Source: Polyangium spumosum | Lineage (GTDB): Bacteria; Myxococcota_A; Polyangia; Polyangiales; Polyangiaceae | Length of the DNA stretch: 64,000 bases | Direction: 5' to 3' | Assembly: GCF_009649845.1 (NCBI RefSeq) | Contig: NZ_WJIE01000001.1 | Coordinates: 496,001-560,000, forward strand | In this document: in pieces, positions 16,542-23,355 of the stretch | How positions within the stretch are numbered: the first letter of the stretch is position 1 | Layout of the letters: every line of letters begins with the position of its first letter | The notes under the pieces: generated by a model | The model's input: only the letters and a program-made list of their open reading frames with translations | Told to the model about the DNA's origin: nothing | Databases searched by the model: none | Made by a program: the position numbers and the translations under genes

Positions 16542-17675
16542 GTGCCCCTCGCCCTCCAGGCCACTCTCCCTGACGAGCTCGCCCGCGCTTGCAACATCGA
16601 CGTGACGGACGCGCGGCGTATCGTCTCCCTCGTGCACCGCACGGGCAACGTGCCCGAGCGCTCGCCCGCGACGATCCGGCGCGCCGCGCTCGACGCCGCC
16701 CGCGCAGCCGGCCACGTCCCCTCGATCCGCCTGGAGAGCCGCGCCGCGAGCGCGATCGACCCGTTCGTCAAGTACGCCTTCCGCCTGCCCGACGGGGCCG
16801 TCATCGAGACCGTACGGATCCCGCTCGAGCACCCGGGTCGCTTCTCGGTCTGCGTGTCCTCGCAGGTCGGCTGCGCCCTCGCCTGCGCGTTCTGCGCGAC
16901 CGGGCGCATGGGCCTCGGCCGCAACCTCGAGCCGTGGGAGATCGTCGAGCAGGTCCGGCGCGTACGCGAGGAGCTCGTGGCGTCCCCTCCGGAGAGCCTC
17001 GTCGCCGCCGGCGTCCGCCCGCGCGTGCACGGCGTGCTCTTCCAGGGCATGGGCGAGCCCATGGCCAACATCGAGCGCGTCATCCACGCCATCCGCGTGA
17101 TGAGCGAGCCGAGCGCGCTCGCCATCGACATGCGCAACATCACGGTGTGCACGTCGGGCTTGCCGACCGGGATCCGCACGCTGCTCCGGGAGGTCCCGCA
17201 GGTGCGGCTCGGCGTCTCGCTCGGGTCGGCGCGGCCGGGGCGGCGGCGCGCGCTCATGCCCATCGAAGGCGCGCATCCGCTGGACGAGGTGCTCGCGGCT
17301 GCGGGTGAGCACGCGCGGGCCACGGGGCGCTCGCCGATGTTCGCGTACACGCTGCTCGCCGGCGAGAACGACGCGGACGAGGACGCCGTGGCGCTCGCGG
17401 ATCTCTGCCGCTCGTTCGCCGAGGCGCATGGACAGAGGCCTCGGCTGAGCCTGATCCCTTACAACGCGATCGCGGACGGCGCCGCGCCGGATCCCTTCCA
17501 GCCCTCCACCCGGCTCGAGGCCTTCCGCGCCGTCCTGCTCGGGCGTGGCGTGGGCACGATCGTGCGGTACTCGGGCGGCGGCGACGTGGGGGCGGCGTGT
17601 GGTCAGCTCGCGCGGCCGCTGCTGCGGAAACCGGGGAAGCGTCTCCCGGTGGATTCCGAACCCACGGCGCGCTAG
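16542..17675 (+). CDS. RlmN/Cfr-family radical SAM RNA methyltransferase
   Basis: 377 aa with a GTG start. The radical SAM cluster motif is CALACAFC, preceded by CVSSQVGC, which supplies the conserved Cys upstream of the cluster. GMGEP (SAM binding) follows, and the late DVGAACGQL supplies the Cys that is methylated in RlmN. RlmN methylates C2 of A2503 in 23S rRNA and A37 of some tRNAs. One oddity: the usual SLHAPND segment reads SLGSARPG, changing a conserved stretch near the active site. tatB begins 9 bp after the stop, so the three genes may form one transcript. A paralogue with altered target remains possible. Confidence 0.83.
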   Translation: MPLALQATLPDELARACNIDVTDARRIVSLVHRTGNVPERSPATIRRAALDAARAAGHVPSIRLESRAASAIDPFVKYAFRLPDGAVIETVRIPLEHPGRFSVCVSSQVGCALACAFCATGRMGLGRNLEPWEIVEQVRRVREELVASPPESLVAAGVRPRVHGVLFQGMGEPMANIERVIHAIRVMSEPSALAIDMRNITVCTSGLPTGIRTLLREVPQVRLGVSLGSARPGRRRALMPIEGAHPLDEVLAAAGEHARATGRSPMFAYTLLAGENDADEDAVALADLCRSFAEAHGQRPRLSLIPYNAIADGAAPDPFQPSTRLEAFRAVLLGRGVGTIVRYSGGGDVGAACGQLARPLLRKPGKRLPVDSEPTAR

Positions 17676-17684
17676 CTTGCTCGC

Positions 17685-18236
17685 GTGTTCGGATTGAGCT
17701 TCGGCGAGATGGTCGTGGTCGTGCTCGTGGCCATCGTGGTGGTGGGCCCGCGGCACTTGCCGAGCATGATGCGGACGGCCGGGCAATGGGTGGCGAAGAT
17801 CCGCCGCATGAGCACGGACCTCCGGGCGCAGAGCGGCATCGACACGCTCCTCCGCGACGAGGGCATCGACCGGAGCCTCCAGGAGATCCGCGCGCTCTCG
17901 AACGTGAACGTGCTCGACGGCCTGGAGAAGCTCGCCGTCCCGGCCGCAGCCGCCAAGGCGGGCGTCCCCTCGCCCGCGACCGCCGCCGCTGCCGCCGTGA
18001 CCGCCGCGGTGAACATGCCGCCCCCACATGGCGAAGAGCCCGTCGAGATCCTCCGCGAACGCGAGTACCCGCTCGTCGGCTGTGACGCCTACGACGCCTT
18101 GCCCGACGACGCGTCCCCCTACGGCGGCGCGGAGCTCGGCGCGACCGATCCCATGGCCCACCATCCGCTGGGCATCGTGGCGACCGACGATCCGACGAGC
18201 CGGGTCGTCACGAAGGAGCCGAGCGCGGCGTCATGA
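17685..18236 (+). CDS. tatB: Twin-arginine translocase subunit TatB (TatA/B family)
   Basis: 183 aa with a GTG start. A single N-terminal membrane helix (LSFGEMVVVVLVAIVVVGPRHLP, with the hallmark Glu8 and GPRHLP hinge) leads into an amphipathic helix (MMRTAGQWVAKIRRMSTDLR) and a long Ala/Pro-rich acidic tail. The E at position 8 and the long tail fit TatB better than TatA. With TatC it forms the receptor for folded twin-arginine precursor proteins at the inner membrane. Its stop overlaps the tatC start (ATGA). No tatA is in the window. Confidence 0.88.
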   Translation: MFGLSFGEMVVVVLVAIVVVGPRHLPSMMRTAGQWVAKIRRMSTDLRAQSGIDTLLRDEGIDRSLQEIRALSNVNVLDGLEKLAVPAAAAKAGVPSPATAAAAAVTAAVNMPPPHGEEPVEILREREYPLVGCDAYDALPDDASPYGGAELGATDPMAHHPLGIVATDDPTSRVVTKEPSAAS

Positions 18237-19102
18237 GCAACGCAAAGGCGAAGGCGGTCAAGGACGCGGAGCCGGCCCCGATCGACGAAGACGAGGGCGG
18301 GGCTCCCATGACGTTCTGGGAGCACCTCGACGAGCTCCGCAAGCGCCTGGTCTACTGCTTCGTCGCGTTCCTGATCTGCGCCGTGCTCACCTGGGAGTAC
18401 CGCGATCCCCTGCTCGACGTCATCTCCCGGCCCTTCAAGCTCGCGTGGGCCTCGCAAGGCCTGCCGAACCAGGCGACCTTGCACTTCGAGTCGCCGCAGG
18501 CCGCGTTCATCGCGTACTTCCAGCTCTCGCTGCTCGGCTCGATCGTGCTCAGCGCGCCGATCCTCTTCTACCAGCTCTGGGCCTTCATCGCGCCCGGGCT
18601 CTACGCGCGCGAGAAGCGCTTCGTGATCCCCTTCGTGCTCTCGGCGTCGTCGCTCTTCGCGGGCGGCTGCTACTTCGGCTGGCGCGTCGCCTTCCCCATC
18701 ACGTTCAACTACTTCCTCGGCCTCGCCGGCACCGTCGGCGGCGGCGAGGGCGTGACGATCACGCCCACCGTCATGATGGGCGAGTACATCGACTTCGTGA
18801 CGCGGATGCTGCTCGCCTTTGGCATCGTCTTCGAGATCCCGCTGCTCATCCTGTTCCTGTCGCTCGCAGGCATCGTCAATTACTTGCAGCTCATAAGGTT
18901 CGGCCGCTGGTTCGTCCTCGTCTCCTTCGTGGTCGCCGCGATCGTCACGCCGCCCGACATCACGAGCCAGATCGTCATGGCCGTGCCGATGCTGATCCTC
19001 TACGTGCTCTCGATCGGCCTCGCCTTCCTCTTCGGCAAGAAGCCGACGGAGGCCCAGCGCGAGGCGTACCGGAAGAGCAAAGAGAAGACGAAGCCCGCCT
19101 AG
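18233..19102 (+). CDS. tatC: Twin-arginine translocase subunit TatC
   Basis: 289 aa. The cytoplasmic N terminus carries the signature FWEHLDELRKRL (residues ~24-35). Six membrane helices follow, with family segments 'SPQAAFIAYFQLSLLGSIVLSAPILFYQLWAFIAPGLYAREKR' in pieces and the helix pair AFGIVFEIPLLILFLSLAG and FVVAAIVTPPD. The tail is short and basic. TatC is the core signal-peptide receptor of the Tat translocon. Start codon overlaps the tatB stop by 4 nt. Its final 4 nt overlap the convergent rlmH gene. Confidence 0.95.
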   Translation: MSNAKAKAVKDAEPAPIDEDEGGAPMTFWEHLDELRKRLVYCFVAFLICAVLTWEYRDPLLDVISRPFKLAWASQGLPNQATLHFESPQAAFIAYFQLSLLGSIVLSAPILFYQLWAFIAPGLYAREKRFVIPFVLSASSLFAGGCYFGWRVAFPITFNYFLGLAGTVGGGEGVTITPTVMMGEYIDFVTRMLLAFGIVFEIPLLILFLSLAGIVNYLQLIRFGRWFVLVSFVVAAIVTPPDITSQIVMAVPMLILYVLSIGLAFLFGKKPTEAQREAYRKSKEKTKPA

Positions 19103-19536
19103 TGCGCGTACGGCTCGCCGCGCAGGATCGTCATCGCGCGGTAGATCTGCTCCACGAGCACGAGCCGCGCGAGCCTGTGCGGGAACGTGAGCGTCGACAA
19201 ACTGAGCCGATCGTGCGCGGCGCGTGACGTCTCCGGGGGGATACCGTCCGCGCCGCCGATGAGGAACGAGACCACGCCCTTGCCGCGAGATCCCGCGCGC
19301 TCCACCGCCTGCGCGAACGAGGGGCTGTCGAGCGCGCGGCCCATGACCTCGAGCGCGATCGTCGTCGAGCCCTCGGTCTTCTTCGCGAAGAGCGGGACGA
19401 GCCGCGCAGGCGGCGCGTCCTCGAGCTCGATCTCGTCACAAGGCACATACCTCCGCACGCGGCCGAGGTAGTCGTCGAGCGCCGCGCGCAGCGGTTTGTC
19501 CTTCACCCGGCCGACGGCGACGACGACGATACGCAT
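19099..19536 (-). CDS. rlmH: 23S rRNA (pseudouridine-1915-N3) methyltransferase RlmH
   Basis: 145 aa, near the usual ~155. A SPOUT-class fold: N-terminal VVVAVGRVKD, the cofactor knot FLIGGADGIP (residues ~91-100) and the C-terminal 'LVLVEQIYRAMTILRGEPYAH', which matches the family's 'R...I..G.PYH' end. It methylates N3 of pseudouridine 1915 in helix 69. It is the third gene of the proA-rsfS-rlmH group, 11 bp after rsfS, a classical order with rsfS. Confidence 0.93.
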   Translation of the reverse strand: MRIVVVAVGRVKDKPLRAALDDYLGRVRRYVPCDEIELEDAPPARLVPLFAKKTEGSTTIALEVMGRALDSPSFAQAVERAGSRGKGVVSFLIGGADGIPPETSRAAHDRLSLSTLTFPHRLARLVLVEQIYRAMTILRGEPYAH

Positions 19537-19547
19537 GCGATCCGGCT

Positions 19548-20435
19548 CTACTCTTCCTCGCTCCGGTCCTCGTCGTCGTCCGCGCTGGGCTCATCGTCAC
19601 CGAACCCCTCGCCCGCGTCCGCCTGCGCGCGGTTCACCTGCGTTGCGGGCCTCGCGCCCGCCTCGCCTTCGGGCACGGCGACGCGGCTCGCGTCCATCCA
19701 GAGCCCCTCGATGTCGTAGAGCTGCCGCGCGTCCTCCTGGAACACGTGCACGACGACGTCGCCGTAATCGAGCAGCACCCACGTCGCCGCCGACATGCCC
19801 TCGACCGAGATCGGCGCGATCTTCTTCTTGCCGAGCTCCTCCTCGATCCCCTGCGCGATCGAGCCGACGTGCCGATCGCTGCGGCCCGTCATGAGCACCA
19901 GGAAATCCGCGTAGTCGACGCGCCCGCGCACGTCGAGGATCTCCACGCCGAGCGCCTTCTTGTCGAGGCCGGCCGTCGCGACCTGGACCGCGAGCTCCCG
20001 CGCCGGCGAGGCCGTCTCCGGCACCGGCGCCTTCTTCCCGGCCGCGGCTCGCTTCGGCGCGGCGAGCGGCGCCTTCTTCACGCCCGGCGCGGCCTTGCTG
20101 CGGACCTCGCCCTCGGCCTTGCGCCGCGGCAGACCCGGCCGCTTCGCCGTCGCCTTGCTCGCCCCCGCGCCACGCGTCGTCGCTTGCCCGCTCGCGTGCG
20201 AGGCGCGCAGCTTCGGCCGGGCCGACTTCTTCCCTGCCTTCACCGCCGCCTTCACGGCCGACGGGCTCACGCGCGAAGGCCGCTCGCCTGCTCCCTCGTC
20301 CACGTCGACCTCGCGCGACGGGCGCGCTGCCGTCTTGCTGGCCTTCTTCGTCGCCGTCGTCTTGCTGCTGCTGCTGCTACTACGCGCGGGCTTGGGCGAC
20401 GCGCCCTCGCCGTCCGATCGCTTCTTGGTTGCCAA
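19548..20435 (-). CDS. rsfS: Ribosome-silencing factor RsfS with a long basic N-terminal extension
   Basis: 295 aa. Residues ~143-250 are the RsfS domain: VEILDVRGRVDYADFLVLMTGRSDRHVGSIA, then ISVEGMSAATWVLLDYGDVVVHVF and 'R.LYDIEGLW'. RsfS binds ribosomal protein uL14 and blocks subunit joining in starved cells. Residues 1-140 are low-complexity, rich in Lys, Ala, Ser and Arg with KK(A/T)-type repeats, like histone-H1 tails; the C terminus is acidic (DDDEDRSEEE). An internal GTG at 20024 with AAGAAGG upstream would give a conventional 158-aa RsfS, so the long form needs proof. proA lies 35 bp upstream. Confidence 0.88.
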   Translation of the reverse strand: MATKKRSDGEGASPKPARSSSSSSKTTATKKASKTAARPSREVDVDEGAGERPSRVSPSAVKAAVKAGKKSARPKLRASHASGQATTRGAGASKATAKRPGLPRRKAEGEVRSKAAPGVKKAPLAAPKRAAAGKKAPVPETASPARELAVQVATAGLDKKALGVEILDVRGRVDYADFLVLMTGRSDRHVGSIAQGIEEELGKKKIAPISVEGMSAATWVLLDYGDVVVHVFQEDARQLYDIEGLWMDASRVAVPEGEAGARPATQVNRAQADAGEGFGDDEPSADDDEDRSEEE

Positions 20436-20470
20436 GTTCTACCTCACGCGGCCCTCTTCCTCGGGGCCGT

Positions 20471-21742
20471 TTACCGAATTTGCCCCTCGCCGAAGACGAT
20501 CCACTTCTTCGCGGTCAGGCTCTCGAGCCCCATCGGTCCATACGCATGGAGCTTCGTCGTCGAGATGCCGATCTCCGCGCCGAGGCCGAGCTCGCCGCCG
20601 TCGTTGAAGCGCGTGGACGCGTTCACGATCACGCAGCTCGCGTCGACCGACCGCGAGAACCGCTGCGCTCGCTCGTAGCTCCGCGTGCAGATCACCTCCG
20701 TGTGGTTCGACCCGTACTGCGCGATGTGATCGAGCGCCTCGTCGATCGAGCCGACGATCCGCACCGCCAGGATCGGCGCGAGGAACTCCTGCCCGAAATC
20801 CTCGGGCGCCGCGGCCTTCACCGACGGGATCACCGCGCGCGTCGCCTGGTCGCCGCGGATCTCGAGCCCCTGCGCCGCGAGCTTGCCGACGCGCGGCAAG
20901 AACGCGAGCGCCACGCTCTCGTGCACGAGCAAGCACTCGAGCGCGTTGCACACGCCGGGCCGGCTCAGCTTCCCGTTCTCCACGAGCCGCAGCGCCATGT
21001 TGAGATCGGCGCCCTCGTCCACGTACAGGTGACAAACCCCCTTGTAGTGCTGGATGACCGGCACGCGCGCGTGCTCGGTGACGAAGCGGATGAGCCCCTC
21101 GCCGCCCCGCGGGATCACGAGATCGATCATCCCCGCGAGCCCCACGAGCAGCCGGATCCCCTCGCGATCGGTCGGCGGCACGATCAACACCGCGTCCGCC
21201 GGCAGGCCCGCGGACGCGACCGCGCTCCGCACGAGCTCCCCGAGCGCCGCGTTGGATCGAGCCGCCTCCTTGCCCCCACGCAAGAGCACAGCGTTGCCGC
21301 TCTTCAGGCAGAGCGCCGCCGAGTCCACCGTCACGTTCGGCCGCGCCTCGTAGATCATCGCGATCACGCCGAGCGGGATCCGCACCTGACCCACGCTGAG
21401 CCCGTTCGGCCGTTGCTTCATGCCGAGCACCTCGCCCACGGGATCCTCGAACGAGGCGATCTGCGCGACCGCCGCGGCGATCCCGAGGATCCGCGCCTCG
21501 TCGAGGACCAGCCGATCGACGAGCGAAGGCGCGAGCCCTGCCCTCCGCGCGGCCTCGACGTCCTCGGCGTTCGCGACGCGCAACGGCGACCCCTCGGCCG
21601 CCTCGGCGCGCAGGGCCTCCGCGATCGCGACGAGCGCGCGATCCTTCACCTCCCGCGACGCAGTCGAAAGCGTACGCGCAGCCTTTCGGGCGCGCCTTGC
21701 GAGCTCGACGAGCTCCTCGGTCCGGATGACGCTGCTCTCCAC
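20471..21742 (-). CDS. proA: Gamma-glutamyl phosphate reductase ProA
   Basis: 423 aa, GTG start. An aldehyde-dehydrogenase-fold enzyme that reduces gamma-glutamyl phosphate to glutamate-5-semialdehyde with NADPH in proline synthesis. Family motifs: 'PIGVIAMIYEARPNVTVD' type segment (PLGVIAMIYEARPNVT), LKSGNAVLLRGGKEA, the catalytic Cys in RPGVCNALE, and 'FGAEIGIST.K.HA.GPMGLESLT' near the C terminus (LGAEIGIST). A TTGGCC-18-TAGGTT promoter ends 8 nt before the start, so the transcript appears leaderless. First gene of proA-rsfS-rlmH; proB is not present. Confidence 0.95.
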   Translation of the reverse strand: MESSVIRTEELVELARRARKAARTLSTASREVKDRALVAIAEALRAEAAEGSPLRVANAEDVEAARRAGLAPSLVDRLVLDEARILGIAAAVAQIASFEDPVGEVLGMKQRPNGLSVGQVRIPLGVIAMIYEARPNVTVDSAALCLKSGNAVLLRGGKEAARSNAALGELVRSAVASAGLPADAVLIVPPTDREGIRLLVGLAGMIDLVIPRGGEGLIRFVTEHARVPVIQHYKGVCHLYVDEGADLNMALRLVENGKLSRPGVCNALECLLVHESVALAFLPRVGKLAAQGLEIRGDQATRAVIPSVKAAAPEDFGQEFLAPILAVRIVGSIDEALDHIAQYGSNHTEVICTRSYERAQRFSRSVDASCVIVNASTRFNDGGELGLGAEIGISTTKLHAYGPMGLESLTAKKWIVFGEGQIR

Positions 21743-21750
21743 GGCGTCGA

Positions 21751-21780
21751 AACCTAACGCGGCTGCCCTCGCAAGGCCAA
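21751..21780 (-). promoter_or_regulatory. Promoter for proA (leaderless)
   Basis: On the minus strand: TTGGCC (21780-21775), an 18-bp spacer, TAGGTT (21756-21751), then 8 nt (TCGACGCC) to the GTG at 21742. No ribosome site lies between the -10 box and the start. Confidence 0.48.
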
Positions 21781-21800
21781 GGCCGTGCTAGCCTCGGCTC

Positions 21801-22145
21801 GTGTCGGCTCGCCCGCGCGCTCTCCCCGCCTGGTTCCTCCTCCTGACCCTGGCCCTGCCCACGGGCCTCGGATGCGGCTCCCAAGACGACGAGGGCCCCG
21901 CGACCGCCGCCCCCGCAGCGACGATGATCCCGATGGGCGCCCCCGGCGCCGAAGGCGCAAAGTTCGACCTCGCCCCCGCGACGCCGCCGCCGAGGCCCGC
22001 CGACGTCCGCCAGAAGGTCGACGGCTCGCAAGATCCCCTCGCGCCCACGCCCCCGAGCCCCTTCGGCTTGCCACCGGAGAACCACCACGAAGCCCCCGTC
22101 ACGCCCCCACCGCCGAGCATCAAGAGGAAGGGGACCAAGATATGA
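21801..22145 (+). CDS. Small proline-rich lipoprotein
   Basis: 114 aa, GTG start. Signal MSARPRALPAWFLLLTLALPTGLGC with lipobox Cys25. The mature ~90 aa are Pro/Ala-rich and without predicted fold (TPPPRPADVRQ, PPENHHEAPVTPPPP), ending in basic KRKGTKI. The start is preceded by TAGCCT six nt upstream and no Shine-Dalgarno site, as expected for a leaderless gene. It is divergent from proA and its stop overlaps the next tiny lipoprotein gene (ATGA). Function unknown. Confidence 0.65.
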   Translation: MSARPRALPAWFLLLTLALPTGLGCGSQDDEGPATAAPAATMIPMGAPGAEGAKFDLAPATPPPRPADVRQKVDGSQDPLAPTPPSPFGLPPENHHEAPVTPPPPSIKRKGTKI

Positions 22146-22309
22146 AACCCCGGTTCGTCCCGCCCCTCGCAGCCCTCATGCTCGTCGCAGCCGCCTGCAG
22201 CAGCGCGCCCAAGCCCAAGCCACTGCCAGGAGGCCCGCCCCCCGAATACGAGCCCCCGCGCAGCTTCAACCTCCCCGGTCCCCAGGCCCCGCCCGCCGAA
22301 GCGCCGTGA
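22142..22309 (+). CDS. Tiny proline-rich lipoprotein (55 aa)
   Basis: 55 aa. MKPRFVPPLAALMLVAAAC is a clear lipoprotein signal with Cys19 after VAAA. The mature peptide (SSAPKPKPLPGGPPPEYEPP...) is Pro-rich and unstructured. The ATG overlaps the stop of the previous lipoprotein gene by 4 nt, so the two are translationally coupled. Such short Pro-rich lipoproteins may act as surface or linker peptides; no function is assigned. Confidence 0.6.
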   Translation: MKPRFVPPLAALMLVAAACSSAPKPKPLPGGPPPEYEPPRSFNLPGPQAPPAEAP

Positions 22310-22322
22310 CCGGAGCGTAGCG

Positions 22323-22426
22323 CCGGGGTTTCACCCCGGGCCCGACCAGGGGTTGTCCACCCCTGGACCCCGACCAGGCACGGCCTGGACCGAGGGTGCA
22401 TCGACTGCGCGAAGCGCAGTCGATGC
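22323..22426. repeat. Modular hairpin repeat element, copy A
   Basis: Four hairpins in a row: CCGGGGT-TTC-ACCCCGG (22323-22339); CCAGGGG with a 7-nt loop and CCCCTGG (22346-22366); CCAGGC-ACG-GCCTGG (22374-22388); and a perfect 13-bp stem GCATCGACTGCGC-GAA-GCGCAGTCGATGC (22398-22426). The middle two recur, reverse-complemented, at 53997-54067. It lies in the convergent gap between a lipoprotein gene and the glutamine amidotransferase gene. Confidence 0.8.
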
Positions 22427-22435
22427 GGGGAATTT

Positions 22436-23248
22436 TCAAAAGATGTCCACCCCCCTGGCAGCCACGGCCTGGACCGAAGGTGGAAGAACTGCGCAATGCG
22501 CAGTTCTTCCAGCGGGCCGGTGGCGTGTCGTTTCTCGAGGCGGCAGCGCGGCCATGTCAATGCAGAGGAGCGAGCGCTCGGCGACCTCGCGCCAGTCGCC
22601 CCCGTGTGGCGCCTCCGACGCAATGCGGACGACGCCCGCCTCGGACGAGACGAACAAGCTCCGGCCAAAACGATGGGCATAAAGCAGCTCGCCGTCGCTC
22701 AATAAAAAGTTCGCGGCGCCGAAACGCGGCCGGCCCGTCGCAGCCTCGAGGAAACGAGCGAGCGCCCGATCCACCACGCCCCGAGGCGCCCGGCGGCTGC
22801 CAAACGTGGCGCCGACCTCGTCGAGCGCCGTCATCAGAGAAGCGAAGAACCGCTCGCTGTCCGTATCCCCCGTGATCTCCCGCCTCCGCGACCGCGACGT
22901 GCGCCGCTCGAGCCAGCCGACGTCCGAGATCGTGCCATTATGCGCGAAGACCCACGCGTCCCGCCGAAACGGATGGGTATTGACGAGCTCGGTCCTCCCG
23001 ACCGTGGCTTTACGGACATGCGCGACGACGACACGCCCGCGGACGCTCGCCGCAATCGCGCGAAACGCGGGATCGGCCTGGGCACACGTGGGGCTCTTGT
23101 GGAGCGCCCAGCCTTTCCCGTCATGGGCGGCAATCCCCCAGCCGTGCGGGTGCTCCGGCGAGAGCGCCGCCAGGCTTTTCGGGGCCGTGGCCAGAGGCTC
23201 GGTGGGAGATTCGACGTGCCTGGAAACAACGCCGAAGAGGCGACACAT
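22436..23248 (-). CDS. Class II glutamine amidotransferase (YafJ-like), C terminus built from a repeat
   Basis: 270 aa. The chain begins MCRLFGVVS; Cys2 is the Ntn nucleophile after Met removal. Other GATase-II motifs: HPHGWGIA, 'VVAHVRKATVG...NTHPFRR' (VAHVRKATVG, NTHPF), FAHNGTI and GDTDSERFF. Free-standing GATase-II proteins of this type (YafJ, EgtC-like) hydrolyse glutamine or gamma-glutamyl substrates. Residues from ~235 on (…HRPAGRTAHCAVLPPS…) are read from repeat copy B and look unrelated to the fold. A TATAAC box lies 9 nt before the ATG, with no ribosome site. Confidence 0.82.
   Translation of the reverse strand: MCRLFGVVSRHVESPTEPLATAPKSLAALSPEHPHGWGIAAHDGKGWALHKSPTCAQADPAFRAIAASVRGRVVVAHVRKATVGRTELVNTHPFRRDAWVFAHNGTISDVGWLERRTSRSRRREITGDTDSERFFASLMTALDEVGATFGSRRAPRGVVDRALARFLEAATGRPRFGAANFLLSDGELLYAHRFGRSLFVSSEAGVVRIASEAPHGGDWREVAERSLLCIDMAALPPRETTRHRPAGRTAHCAVLPPSVQAVAARGVDIF
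22444..22510. repeat. Partial hairpin repeat element, copy B, overlapping the 3' end of a gene
   Basis: GTCCACCCCCCTGG, then CACGGCCTGGACCGA, match copy A but lack the left arms. A 13-bp perfect stem follows: GGAAGAACTGCGC-AAT-GCGCAGTTCTTCC (22482-22510). The stem sequence differs from copy A on both arms while pairing is kept. The element encodes the last residues of the amidotransferase gene on the minus strand. Confidence 0.72.
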
Positions 23249-23355
23249 TGGCGCACGTTATAGCCGAGGGTACGAGGACGGGCCAGCTTGCACGGGAATA
23301 ACGGTTACGGACGGGCGCGCGCGGCCCGCGTCACGTCGTCCGTCCGGCTTTTCCC

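Noticed and set aside
17673-17678. TAGCTT as a leaderless -10 box for tatB
   Set aside because: Position fits (6 bp before GTG), but the TAG is the stop codon of the rlmN-like gene and tatB is probably co-transcribed, so it may be coincidence.
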